From: Flavobacteriales bacterium
GTDB taxonomy: Bacteria > Bacteroidota > Bacteroidia > Flavobacteriales_D > Sanyastnellaceae
Length of the DNA: 64,000 nucleotides
Direction: 5' to 3'
Assembly (NCBI GenBank): GCA_022428205.1
Contig: JAKMCW010000093.1
Coordinates: forward strand, 55,626 to 119,625
Shown: in pieces, positions 42,701-49,072 of the stretch
How positions within the stretch are numbered: the first letter of the stretch is position 1
Layout: every line of letters begins with the position of its first letter
Made by a program: the position numbers and the translations under genes
Notes under the pieces: model-generated
The model's input: the letters and a program-made list of their open reading frames with translations, nothing else
Database searches by the model: none
Told to the model about the DNA's origin: nothing

Positions 42701-44633
42701 CAGGACAAGCGCTGCAGCTGTTCCAGCACACCACATCGAGGGTGGTGTTGGCCGCCACGTCCGTGACGCGGTTTACAAACTCTGCAGGGGCCGTTGTGCA
42801 CGCCTCACTGCCATCGAAGAACTCCTGATCGGACCATCCGTTGACCGTGAATTTGTATTCCTGAAGGCCTTCGGTCAAGTTGACCGTCAAGGTGTAAACG
42901 CCATCACCATCGGTGTCATCCATGGCGTTGCAATCGCCGCACCATCCGTTATAGGTTCCGTTGACAAAGACACCGTCGCCCGTTGCAAGTCCGTAGCTGC
43001 TCATGTCCACCTGGAAAGTGACACTGTACTGGCAGGAATTGTCGTCGATGAGGGCAGAAGGGTCGTAATTCACCGCGCCCTGGTCCAAACATCCTGGGAA
43101 ATCCAAGCAGGCATCACAGGTGTTCCAGCAGACCGCATCCAAATCTTGTGGTGCATCCACAATGAGGCTCCGATTGGTGAAGCCTCCGAGCGTAGAGGTG
43201 CACGAGGTACCCGGCGCGAATTCCTCCTGCTGGGTCCATCCATCCAATGTGAACTTGTATTCGATGGTATCCGCGGTGAGGTTGACCGTCAACTCGTAAA
43301 CGTCATCACCTACTGCTGTCATGGGATTGCAATCGCCACACCAGTCGTTGAATGAACCGTTGACGTTTACCATGCCGTAGGACCCTGTAAAGTTGCCCAT
43401 GTCTACCCGGAAGGTGACCGGATACAGGCAGGTACCGTTGTCTGTCGTTGCCGTAGCGCTGTAGTTCAAAGCATCGCTATCGGTGCACCCCACTGCAGCT
43501 GCGGCTTGCTCATCGCAAGTCAGGCAGCTTCCATAGGTGTCAGAGGTGGTCGATCCAGAAGCGACAAGCCGGTTGGCATAATTGGCCGCATCGGTTACTG
43601 CTGCACAGGCACCCCCTACTTGGGCATCGTCGATGAGGTTTTCCTGGTCCGCCCAGTTGTCGAGCATGTACTTGTACTCCACATCACCAGCTGGAATGCA
43701 GACCGACACGGTGTACACGCCATCGGCGTCCTCATCGGTCAAAGTGTTGTAAGCTTCTGCACCACACCATCCGCACCATGGTCCTGTCACATGGACAGTT
43801 GAAAAGGCGCCTTCATGGCAAGACATGTCTACGTTGAACGTCGTTTCTGTGGTCAGGCAGTTTCCATCACAGTCAAAGTTGGCTGCTGCGAAAGTGCAAT
43901 TGCCATCGTCAATCGTAGCAGTAGCATCATAATTGCAAGCGCTGCTGTCCATGCATCCAGCCGTGCCGCAAGAAGTCTGTTGGAAGGAGAATACATTCTC
44001 GATCAACTGATCCTGTTCTCCGTTTGGAAAGAGCTGCACGTAAAACTGACCACTGATCTCCCCATCCGTGGTTAACTGCGCCAGCAGCACTTTTTGATTG
44101 TCTCCAGAAACGCCATTGGCGCTGCTGGGCAAAATGTACCATCCACCGCCAATGGGCGAGCTGATGTCCACATTGCCTCCAGCACCGAAGCCGATTTCCC
44201 ATGACACAACATTCGGGTCAACGAGAACAGAGATATCCGTCTCCCCGGCTTGAAGGTCGGGCTGCTGCTCGAGGCCGATGGACACCCAACTGTCATAAGC
44301 TGCATCCGGAAACCCGCCGAATAGGAGCGGATTGATGGTGGCCGCCGTCGTACCACCAAAAGCGTCCTGGTAGAAGGACGTCGTGGTGTTCAAGAACAAC
44401 GGGTTGTCAGCATCACCAATACAGGCAGAGACAAAGTCATTGGTGTCCGGAGTGGACATGTAGACACGATATGTTGTCATACCGCCCACTACGTCTGTTG
44501 CGTAGGTCTCTACCGAAAGGTGGAAACCAGCGATGTCTCCAGCGACATCGAAACAGGCATTCTGGGCGGATGCTGTCCCTACCAAAGAGACGAGCAAACA
44601 AGCGAGGGAGTACAGTTTAAAGCGCATGTTCAT
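33798..44633 (-). CDS. Giant secreted modular repeat protein (about 3,611 residues)
   Basis: Start at ATG 44633 (MNMRFKLYS) or 44627; signal peptide 'LYSLACLLVSLVGTASAQ'. In order from the N-terminus: an unnamed ~190-residue domain A1; three Cys-containing E-set/CBM-like units; A2; four HYR-type Ig-like repeats; A3; a long array of Cys-rich 'GCTDxxACNYDxxATxDDGSC' units; A4; eight HYR repeats, one with a ~140-residue insertion; a short Cys-rich array; A5; a final Cys-rich array; and a C-terminal 'CPGDLNGDGAININDLLDFF' tail. I count about 38 Cys-rich units and six thrombospondin-3-like acidic stretches such as 'DSDEDGVCDEDE', which should bind calcium. No T9SS type A domain is present. A calcium-stiffened surface adhesin or matrix fibre is an inference. 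The frame is open over 10.8 kb with no sign of decay. Confidence 0.9.
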   Translation of the reverse strand: MNMRFKLYSLACLLVSLVGTASAQNACFDVAGDIAGFHLSVETYATDVVGGMTTYRVYMSTPDTNDFVSACIGDADNPLFLNTTTSFYQDAFGGTTAATINPLLFGGFPDAAYDSWVSIGLEQQPDLQAGETDISVLVDPNVVSWEIGFGAGGNVDISSPIGGGWYILPSSANGVSGDNQKVLLAQLTTDGEISGQFYVQLFPNGEQDQLIENVFSFQQTSCGTAGCMDSSACNYDATATIDDGNCTFAAANFDCDGNCLTTETTFNVDMSCHEGAFSTVHVTGPWCGWCGAEAYNTLTDEDADGVYTVSVCIPAGDVEYKYMLDNWADQENLIDDAQVGGACAAVTDAANYANRLVASGSTTSDTYGSCLTCDEQAAAAVGCTDSDALNYSATATTDNGTCLYPVTFRVDMGNFTGSYGMVNVNGSFNDWCGDCNPMTAVGDDVYELTVNLTADTIEYKFTLDGWTQQEEFAPGTSCTSTLGGFTNRSLIVDAPQDLDAVCWNTCDACLDFPGCLDQGAVNYDPSALIDDNSCQYSVTFQVDMSSYGLATGDGVFVNGTYNGWCGDCNAMDDTDGDGVYTLTVNLTEGLQEYKFTVNGWSDQEFFDGSEACTTAPAEFVNRVTDVAANTTLDVVCWNSCSACPVPGCTDNTACNFTPGADQEDGSCYYCCADLSSDFAGYDLEQEIVSFDGISGMTTYRFYITTPNATDVVSAVSGDSEAPVYINTTTSFYQDPLGGLFPNGVNPGLFESFPTLQYDSWVTIGIDQSPDLTAGESDISLAEAESWSMEFEAGQNLAIDGFFGGAWYVTSNNSNGVAGDDHKVLLAQLTTDGELSGQFRVQVFPNGQGDGLGDLVTLSFGPHVDNAAPVFDNIPADVTVSCDEALPTADVTASDDCSTATVTMEESTSGDGCLSTITRTYTATDLEGNSTIDVWTITVEDNTAPVFTAPADITVTCGEDLDPSTTGDVTDVTDCNTYTVTWNDVQIFNMDPCVGGDTRARTWRVTDACGNESVDIQVITVVDGAAPTFVEVPSDTTVSCDAVLPTSDAVVTDDCGSATVTQADVTEEGECAGNSTVLRTFTAVDPCGNSTLYVQTITVVDTTAPTFTNVPADITVSVYDDVPSTMAEASDNCSSATVLFADETDGSANDYALITRTFTAVDACGNAATATQTITVLEVLGCTDALACNYNDLATADDGSCDFCSCDGVFPASGPYSLDIDTIEGGVDGMTTYQVYVTLTSATDFLSAVTGDVNNNSYVRTSTAFHQDPLGSANAHGINQAVIDAFPALAYDSWVTIGLTAAANTTAGEGEVSLVEGEPWVGDFENGGNIEISGQYGGGWFALNGSSNGEAGDDLRVLMGQFTTDGVFSGQLYVQVFPEGDGTNMQFQTLRWGEPQCGCQLEAACNYDPTTAYTDNDNCLYPEDLYGAVHFDCNGVCLNDSDEDGVCDEDEVPGCMDETACNFMEAATDDNGSCTYPDYGYECDGSCISDSDNDGICDLNEVLGCNLPTACNYDAAATENDESCTFDCYGCTSATAENYDADALLDDGSCLFGGCTNTSASNFDASADFNDGSCLFPGCTNPFACNYTTGANLDDGSCDVTSCAGCTNPQACNYDATASLNDDSCEFLSCRGCMDSGAVNYDDTATIDDGSCLFGGCLDEAALNYDATADFSDGSCQYAGCTDAGACNFDIQATNDDGSCDYTTCAGCMVTFACNYDAQATIQDDAACDFYSCCGDPAADNYEAGVADFLTYGCVYGGTPPMVEFVGCELPFACNYGDAENDCEFSSCAGCTEPSACNYDADATIPITCLDPEDIYGVDYVDCAGACLTDANSNGLCDEVEISGCTNPSACNFDAVATLDDGSCDTASCYGCTDAAACNYDDTASQNDGSCDYVTCYGCTDAAACNYDDAATLSDGSCTYPPAANLDCNGDCINDGNNNGICDEEETLGCTDLGACNFDANATFDDGSCEFLSCTGCTNVNACNYDASASISDGSCEFTSCLGCTDVTACNYDVDATQLDGSCTYPVAEYDCDGNCLVDSDGDGICDAFDGNFSGCMDPLACNYAPLADEDDGSCDFCSCAGFTTDLAGYGVVIEEYATNGISGYTTYRVYITTPNATDKVSAVTGQSANPTFVETSGDFYQHPNGGVFPNGINPILYDFVPEIEFDSWFTIGIDAAPVGANGEGNIQGLPEPEPWSSVFENGSGFTIDDIIGSGWFVNPDVNNGLAGDDHKVLLAQLTTNGDLSGQFYVQVFPEGNNLNQERVTLTFGGSQCGCTDVTACNYAASAIIDDGSCYYPAFGYGCDDVCLFDSEAPEFTEIPEDEFVSCSADISVVMPAATDNCDQNLEFSYSDEIVDGPCGETYDIIRTYIVTDDFGQADTVSHVIHVIDEQAPIFTNVPADATLECGASLPTNQAVAVDNCNGVTVTFTDEMVTDGCGNSGVLERTWFAEDACGNVNTALTTYTIVDTTNPELVDVPADVTIGCEENYDFPEPTATDACGTVELTEEMTVLDGDCPNSYTLVRTFTAIDECGNFSQAVQTISVIDDDAPVFAGLPVDQTLECGEEMPEVSVTADDACSGTVFVTFSDAQVTVDDCHYQVVRTFVATDDCGNAATHDWTVTYEDTTAPTFTAPADVTLDCSADTTPAGAGDVTDAADLCDAAPAVTYSDVVTDGTFSLEGMTADIRVELRLNNLSAFPRVLEATGVTIGDGMELTVADEASNPLNLRGALEVDIAGNAIGLSVADVIGSESYDFIEVRVSNISGGSIVGANVNTGSLLSDAASAQWNTTTLADEIVLTLIEESGSTLEIVDGGTASVAALSPMNCLSNNIITRTWTVTDACGNSTSEVQTITLHDLTNPVFDFTPADQTLDCTADYTLEMATATDACTGVTVTYVDVESFPCEGSRVIERTFTAVDGCGNAATHLQTISFLDTTAPVFTVMPEDLLLECSEELPVTVAEASDDCGTVQVTYSDETVAGDCTGQWTVVRTFTAVDGCGNSSDYVQNIAFEDTTAPALTLIPADTTYSVAAGEEIPVDYPQAEDACGVVSMSFVDVCSDQELGGYTAQRVFTISDDCGNAVDVTQIIVVSYLLGCNDPDAVNYDPQAAAGDGTCVYAGCTNPEALNYNPLADEDDGSCLVATIEGCTDPAACNYFEVANSDDGSCDYCSCINAPVIDGYSVQLETVAVDGVPGMTTYRLYVTMVNPTDVLSSVVGEDGLETYINTTSSFYQDPFGGALGQATNPLLYGIAPQLVYDSYVTIGLTEGVNTAAGEIEVTTVESESSAWLAPFEAGGNIAIDGMFGGAWFTLNGASNAIAGDDLQVLLGQFTTSGTLSGQISLQIFPEGNGDNDMIITFPIGNSACGCTDETACNYSADATNDDGSCEYAGVYDCDGSTCVNDTDGDGICDELEVPGCTDATALNYMDAASDDDGSCLILGCMDSNADNYDELANVEGDCTYPMEGCTDAAAVNYDDTALVDDGSCLFLGCMDPEADNYDASANVSGFCSYPAEGCTDSAAVNYSDAAITDDGSCLYPGCTDPTALNYDPTANFDAGCILPLEGCTDPQAENYNALANTNDGSCEYTPPCPGDLNGDGAININDLLDFFQIYGSDCPQ
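33905..34560 (-). repeat. C-terminal Cys-rich 'GCTD' repeat array of the giant protein
   Basis: Eight tandem coding units of about 72-80 bp (except the first, lengthened by an acidic stretch). They alternate two subtypes: one ending 'VDDGSCLF/Y' and one shorter at the end ('NVEGDCTYP', 'NVSGFCSYP'). Confidence 0.75.
35385..37705 (-). repeat. Block of eight HYR/Ig-like repeats in the giant protein
   Basis: Units of about 80-85 codons with 'TAPVFTxxPADxTLEC', 'VVRTFTAVDGCGN' and a linking 'VQTIxxxDTTAP'. Each has a conserved Cys set likely forming a disulfide. The fifth unit carries a ~140-residue insertion. Confidence 0.8.
38405..40445 (-). repeat. Long central array of Cys-rich 'GCTxxxACNY' repeats
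   Basis: About 21 tandem units, roughly 75-85 bp each, with longer ones including acidic calcium-binding-like stretches. Adjacent units near 38.87-39.03 kb are almost identical ('GCTDAAACNYDDTASQ', 'GCTDAAACNYDDAATL'), suggesting recent duplication. One unit (near 39.4 kb) is degenerate and lacks its first Cys. Confidence 0.8.
41105..42045 (-). repeat. Block of four HYR/Ig-like repeats in the giant protein
   Basis: Four units like the 35.4-37.7 kb block ('APVFDNIPADVTVSC', 'APVFTAPADITVTC', 'APTFVEVPSDTTVSC', 'APTFTNVPADITVSV'). The last lacks the first Cys. Confidence 0.75.
42700..43850 (-). repeat. Three E-set/CBM-like repeats in the giant protein
   Basis: Each starts with 'TFxVDM', contains 'VNGTYNGWCGDC' or a relative, and 'YKFTLDGW'. 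They are linked by single 'GCTD...' units. They are homologous to the four domains in the protein at 904-2658. Confidence 0.75.
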
Positions 44634-44691
44634 GCAGTTAAGCTCATCTAAATTACACAAATTCATCGACGTTTTACGCTATTCGTCGAAA

Positions 44692-44699
44692 TATTTTTG
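44692..44699 (+). promoter_or_regulatory. Upstream -7 match in the giant-protein/ffh intergenic region
   Basis: TATTTTTG is a perfect TAnnTTTG on the plus strand, 75 nt before the ffh ATG. It could be a second, leadered ffh promoter. Confidence 0.4.
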
Positions 44700-44758
44700 C
44701 GTTTAGTCGATGCTATTGCCCTGAAACACCCGTCAATCCTGATGCCAAAGCCTGAAGC

Positions 44759-44766
44759 TACCTTTG
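44759..44766 (+). promoter_or_regulatory. -7 element abutting the ffh start
   Basis: TACCTTTG, a perfect TAnnTTTG, ends 8 nt before the ATG at 44775. It supports that start over the upstream in-frame codons. Confidence 0.55.
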
Positions 44767-44774
44767 CCCCAACC

Positions 44775-46130
44775 ATGTTCGAAAACCTCAGTGACCGCTT
44801 CGAAAAGGCTTTTCAGCGCATCCGCGGTGAAGCCACGATCACAGAAGCCAACATTGGCGAGACCGCCAAAGAAATCCGACGTGCCCTCGTCGATGCCGAC
44901 GTCAATTACAGCGTAGCCAAGCGCTTTGCCAACCGGGTCAAGGAAAAGGCCTTGGGGGCAGAAGTATTGACCTCCGTAAAGCCTGGTCAGCTCTTGGTCA
45001 AAATCACCCAGGAAGAACTGGCTGATTTCATGGGCAGCAACCACGCTGACCTCGTGCTCAAGGGCAAGCCTGCTGTCATCTTGATGAGCGGCCTGCAAGG
45101 TTCTGGAAAGACCACCCACAGTGCGAAACTTGCCCTTCACTTGAGAAGCAACATGGGCAAACGTCCTCTGCTCGTGGCATGCGACGTTTACCGCCCTGCA
45201 GCCATTGATCAACTCGAGGTGATGGCCAAGCGCGTTGGAGCTGATGTCTTCACCCAGCGCGAATCGAAGGACCCCGTTGAAATTGCCCAGGCGGCCCTTC
45301 GCCACGCTCGAAGTCACGGCAACGACGTGGTGATTGTCGATACTGCGGGACGCCTCGCTGTAGACGAGGACATGATGGCCGAAATCGCCCGAATCAAGGA
45401 TGCCACCACACCATCGGAGACTTTGTTTGTCGTCGATGCCATGACCGGACAGGATGCCGTGCGCACGGCGCAGGCCTTTCACGAGCGCATCGCTTTTGAT
45501 GGGGTCATTCTCACCAAAATGGACGGTGATACGCGCGGCGGTGCGGCCCTTTCCATTCGCGAGGAGACCGGTAAACCGGTCAAATTCATCGGTACGGGAG
45601 AGAAGCCGGAGGCCTTGGAGCCTTTCCACCCCGACCGTATGGCCCAGCGCATTTTGGGCATGGGTGATGTCGTCACCTTGGTCGAAAAGGCCCAAGCCCA
45701 GTTTGACCAAGAAAGCGCCAAGAAGCTTCAGAATAAGATCCGGAAGAACAGCTTCGACTTTGAAGATTTCCTTGAGCAGGTGCAGCAGGTCAAAAAGATG
45801 GGCAACGTCAAAGACCTTCTCGCCATGGTTCCCGGAATGGGCAAAGCCCTGCGGGGGGTTGACATCGACGATGACGCCTTCAAGCACATTGAAGCCATCA
45901 TTCAATCCATGACGCCCCACGAGCGCAAGAACCCAGATGCACTCAATGGCAGCCGCAAGGATCGGATTGCAAAAGGCAGCGGAACCAGTGTCCAAGAGGT
46001 CAACCAGTTGATCAAGCAGTTCGGCGAGATGAAGAAGATGATGAAGGCCATGAGCGGAGGTGGACGCCGGGGAATGGCGGGTATGATGTCACGGGCAGGT
46101 GGTCCGGGCGGAATGCGCATGCCACGATAA
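44775..46130 (+). CDS. ffh: Signal recognition particle protein Ffh
   Basis: 451 residues from ATG 44775 (MFENLSDRFEKAFQRIRG). SRP GTPase: N domain helices, then the P-loop 'GLQGSGKTTHSAKLA', 'DTAGRLAVDEDMM', 'TKMDGDTRGGAALS' and 'GTGEKPEALEPFHPDR'. The C-terminal M domain is Met-rich ('MKKMMKAMSGGGRRGMAGMMSRAGG') and binds SRP RNA and signal peptides. It delivers nascent membrane proteins to the Sec machinery. It leads an operon with folD, ribD, an EamA transporter and an SGNH lipoprotein, all closely spaced. Confidence 0.95.
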   Translation: MFENLSDRFEKAFQRIRGEATITEANIGETAKEIRRALVDADVNYSVAKRFANRVKEKALGAEVLTSVKPGQLLVKITQEELADFMGSNHADLVLKGKPAVILMSGLQGSGKTTHSAKLALHLRSNMGKRPLLVACDVYRPAAIDQLEVMAKRVGADVFTQRESKDPVEIAQAALRHARSHGNDVVIVDTAGRLAVDEDMMAEIARIKDATTPSETLFVVDAMTGQDAVRTAQAFHERIAFDGVILTKMDGDTRGGAALSIREETGKPVKFIGTGEKPEALEPFHPDRMAQRILGMGDVVTLVEKAQAQFDQESAKKLQNKIRKNSFDFEDFLEQVQQVKKMGNVKDLLAMVPGMGKALRGVDIDDDAFKHIEAIIQSMTPHERKNPDALNGSRKDRIAKGSGTSVQEVNQLIKQFGEMKKMMKAMSGGGRRGMAGMMSRAGGPGGMRMPR

Positions 46131-46149
46131 CCCCAAGAAATCGCAAGAC

Positions 46150-47040
46150 ATGGGCCATCAGATTCTGGACGGAAAAGCACTTTCTCGGAACATCAAGGAT
46201 GAAATCGCCGCCGAAGTGGCGGAGTGGGTTGGTCAAGGTCACCGCCCCCCCCACCTCGCCGCCGTGTTGGTCGGCCAGGATGGGGCCAGCCGGACCTACG
46301 TGGACCACAAAGTCAAAAGCTGCGCACAAGTCGGATTTGACAGCACCCTGATTGAGCGCGAGGCAGACATCACCCAAGATGCCTTGTTGGACATCGTTGC
46401 CTCCCTCAACGAAAACCCTGAAATCGACGGGTTCATCGTGCAACTGCCACTGCCGGACCACATTGATGACCAGGCCGTGATTGAGGCCATATCTCCCCGC
46501 AAGGACGTCGATGGGTTCCACCCTTCTAACATGGGCAACCTCGCCTTGGGACTGCCCGGTTTTGTTCCGGCCACGCCAGCAGGCATCATGACCATGCTGG
46601 AGCGCACGGGTGTGGAGACGCAAGGCAAGCACGCCGTCGTCATCGGGCGCTCGAGCATTGTCGGCACACCGATGTCGTTGCTGCTCAGCCGTTCGGACAA
46701 GCCAGGCAACTGCACGGTCACTTTGTGCCATAGCCGCACCCAAGACCTTGCAGCCCATTGCCGGCGCGCGGACATCTTGGTGGCCGCCGTAGGGCGGCCC
46801 GGCATGGTCACAGCCGACATGGTCAAAGAAGGGGCGATTGTCATAGATGTCGGCATCACGCGTGTGGCCGATGACACGGCCAAGAGGGGCTTCAGGCTCA
46901 AGGGCGACGTGGATTTCACCGCTGTTGCGGACAAGTGCAGTTGGATCACGCCCGTTCCAGGCGGCGTAGGTCCGATGACCATTGTCAGCTTGCTGCGCAA
47001 TACCCTCACCGCCGCCCAGCGTTCGGAAGAATTCGCCTGA
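46150..47040 (+). CDS. folD: Methylenetetrahydrofolate dehydrogenase/cyclohydrolase
   Basis: 296 residues from ATG 46150 (MGHQILDGKALSRNIKDEI). Bifunctional FolD interconverts 5,10-methylene-, methenyl- and 10-formyl-tetrahydrofolate with NADP. Visible: 'RTYVDHKVKSCAQVG' with the catalytic Lys, 'GFIVQLPLPDHID', 'DVDGFHPSNMG', the nucleotide site 'VVIGRSSIVGTPMSLLL', 'VIDVGITRV' and 'TPVPGGVGPMTI'. Cytoplasmic. It supplies 10-formyl-THF for Fmt, encoded elsewhere in this window. Starts 19 nt after ffh. Confidence 0.95.
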   Translation: MGHQILDGKALSRNIKDEIAAEVAEWVGQGHRPPHLAAVLVGQDGASRTYVDHKVKSCAQVGFDSTLIEREADITQDALLDIVASLNENPEIDGFIVQLPLPDHIDDQAVIEAISPRKDVDGFHPSNMGNLALGLPGFVPATPAGIMTMLERTGVETQGKHAVVIGRSSIVGTPMSLLLSRSDKPGNCTVTLCHSRTQDLAAHCRRADILVAAVGRPGMVTADMVKEGAIVIDVGITRVADDTAKRGFRLKGDVDFTAVADKCSWITPVPGGVGPMTIVSLLRNTLTAAQRSEEFA

Positions 47041-47043
47041 CAG

Positions 47044-48153
47044 ATGTCCTGCGACGCGGCGGATGAAATGTGGATGGCACAGGCCATGGCCCTCGCCGCC
47101 CGTGGTCGCTGGGGTACTGCTCCCAACCCAAGGGTAGGTTGTGTCATCGTGCATGAGGGCAAGGCCATCGCTGAGGGTTGGCATGCCCGCATCGGCGGCC
47201 CCCATGCAGAGGCGGTTGCATTGGCATCCTTGGATGCAACCGACGCGCGTCTGGCGTCAGCTACCGCCTATGTCACCCTGGAACCCTGCAACCACCACGG
47301 ACGCACTTCTCCGTGTGCTGAACGGCTGGTGCAAGCGGGCATTCCGCGGATCGTGGTCGGCATGGTCGACCCCGACCCTCGGGTATCCGGAAGCGGCATC
47401 GGTCGTCTGCGATCAGCCGGCGCTCAAGTGGACCTGATGGACCGCCATCCCGAGGGCCGATGGCTGAACCGGCGGTTTCTGTCTTCACTGGAGCGGCACC
47501 GTCCTTGGGTGGTGCTCAAATGTGCCGTCAGCGCAGACGGCCATGCCGACCCACCGCGTGATTTGGGACAAAAAGGCAGCCTGCCCATCACCGCACCGCG
47601 GCTCCGGAAGCTCACGCACCAATGGAGGGCCGAAGAATCCGCCATCCTCGTGGGGGCTGGCACGGTCAATACCGATGACCCGCGCCTCGATGTCCGAGAA
47701 GCTGCGGGTGACTCCCCCTTCCCTGTCGTCATGGACCCCGATGGGTTAACCTCCCCACAGGCCAAGGTCTACGCCCACCCCAAGGCCTGCGTTTTGGGAG
47801 GGCCCTCTGACCTTCCGGACCATGTCCAACGGTTGGCACCTCCGACCGAGCATCACGTCGCCCATGTTTTGAGCGCCCTACAAGATTTGGGCTGTAGGTC
47901 CGTCCTGGTGGAAGGCGGACCACATACCCTAGGCCAGTTTTTGGAAGCGGGACTTTGGGATGAGGCGCGCTGGTGCCGCAGCGCCATGTCTACAGGCGGT
48001 GGACTAAAGGCCCCTGTGCTTCCTTCGGATGCGCTCCTTCGCGGTACACACCCCTTTGGCGATGATGTGGTCGACTATTTTCTGCATCCAGCATCGGCAA
48101 GATGGACCCAGGCGTCGCCCCCGCCCACTTTGACCCTTCCTTTGCCGTCATGA
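47044..48153 (+). CDS. ribD: Bifunctional riboflavin biosynthesis deaminase/reductase RibD
   Basis: 369 residues. The N-terminal deaminase domain has the zinc ligands in 'GGPHAEAVAL' (His-Ala-Glu 54-56) and 'LEPCNHHGRTSPCAERLV' (Cys 82, Cys 91). The C-terminal reductase domain begins near 'PWVVLKCAVSADG' and has 'ILVGAGTVNTDDPRLDVR' and 'VLVEGGPHTLGQFLEAGL'. It converts the GTP-derived pyrimidine to the ribitylamino-uracil precursor. Starts 3 nt after folD and overlaps the transporter gene as ATGA. Confidence 0.94.
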   Translation: MSCDAADEMWMAQAMALAARGRWGTAPNPRVGCVIVHEGKAIAEGWHARIGGPHAEAVALASLDATDARLASATAYVTLEPCNHHGRTSPCAERLVQAGIPRIVVGMVDPDPRVSGSGIGRLRSAGAQVDLMDRHPEGRWLNRRFLSSLERHRPWVVLKCAVSADGHADPPRDLGQKGSLPITAPRLRKLTHQWRAEESAILVGAGTVNTDDPRLDVREAAGDSPFPVVMDPDGLTSPQAKVYAHPKACVLGGPSDLPDHVQRLAPPTEHHVAHVLSALQDLGCRSVLVEGGPHTLGQFLEAGLWDEARWCRSAMSTGGGLKAPVLPSDALLRGTHPFGDDVVDYFLHPASARWTQASPPPTLTLPLPS

Positions 48154-49049
48154 TTTCACTCGGACTTTGCATCCTCCTCTCCACCCTGATGTTCAGCTGT
48201 TTTCGGCTGTTTCCCAAGATGAAAGTCCGGCTGGAAGACGCCATCGTCATCAACTACATGGTGGCCGCTGTCATTTCCATTGGCATCGCCGGTCCGAGCC
48301 ACGCGCTCTCCAGGCTCGGTGAAGTGAGCTCGTTTGCCGGGGCTGGTATGGGCTTGATTTTCCTGTACATGTTCCGCAAAATTGGAGAATGCACCCAGCA
48401 GCTCGGACTCGGCGTGGTGGCCATTGCGACAAAAATGTCCATGGTCCTCCCCATGATCGTGTTCATCGTGTTGGACCCAACCGATGCCTTTTCCTGGCAC
48501 AAGGGTGCGGCCATTGGCCTGGCGTTCCCAGCAGTTTGGCTCGCCAGCACCCAAGGACCCAAGCACAGCAGCCGACAGTCAGCTTCCCCAGGTGCGGCCG
48601 CTCAAACGGCCAGTTGGGTCTTGCCCGCCATTGTGTTTGCGGGCTCGGGGCTCATCGACTTGGGCTTTGGCTGGTTCTCCAGCCCCGACCACATGTCGTG
48701 CGATGCAGACCGGCTCACCTTTGCCTCCATCCCCTTCACCATGGCGGCCCTGATTGGGGTGTCGCGCTGGGTGGCAGTGCCGCGCTGTGCTCCGCAACTC
48801 GACAAAGCGACCGTCTTGGGCGGTATCATCCTGGGCGTCATCAACGTCGGTACGCTGTTCTTCTTGCTGTCGGCTTATGAGCACATGCCGCTGTCGCGTT
48901 CTGCCATCGTCCCCATGAACAACCTCGGTGTGGTGCTGGCGACATCATTGGCTGGCATGCTCTTCTTCTCCGAACGTCCGTCGCTTCGGAACCTCGGAGG
49001 TTGGGCCTTGGCCACTACTGCACTTATACTCCTGCTTCAGTCAAATTGA
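48150..49049 (+). CDS. EamA/DMT-like integral membrane transporter
   Basis: 299 residues from ATG 48150, whose first bases overlap the ribD stop (ATGA). About ten membrane helices ('MISLGLCILLSTLMFSCFRLF', 'VLPAIVFAGSGLIDLGFGWF', 'ILGVINVGTLFFLLSAYEHM', 'AIVPMNNLGVVLATSLAGMLFFSE') with the internal repeat and C-terminal 'ALATTALILLL' of drug/metabolite transporters. The ribD linkage hints at a metabolite export or import role, but the substrate is unknown. Confidence 0.82.
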   Translation: MISLGLCILLSTLMFSCFRLFPKMKVRLEDAIVINYMVAAVISIGIAGPSHALSRLGEVSSFAGAGMGLIFLYMFRKIGECTQQLGLGVVAIATKMSMVLPMIVFIVLDPTDAFSWHKGAAIGLAFPAVWLASTQGPKHSSRQSASPGAAAQTASWVLPAIVFAGSGLIDLGFGWFSSPDHMSCDADRLTFASIPFTMAALIGVSRWVAVPRCAPQLDKATVLGGIILGVINVGTLFFLLSAYEHMPLSRSAIVPMNNLGVVLATSLAGMLFFSERPSLRNLGGWALATTALILLLQSN

Positions 49050-49072
49050 AGTCCATGCCGTTCCTTGTGGAC

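Noticed and set aside
44733-45995. 420-codon minus-strand ORF antisense to ffh
   Set aside because: Shadow of ffh codon usage; ffh shows all SRP GTPase motifs.
46012-47205. 397-codon minus-strand ORF antisense to folD and ribD
   Set aside because: Same reason: strong FolD and RibD motifs on the plus strand, none on the minus.
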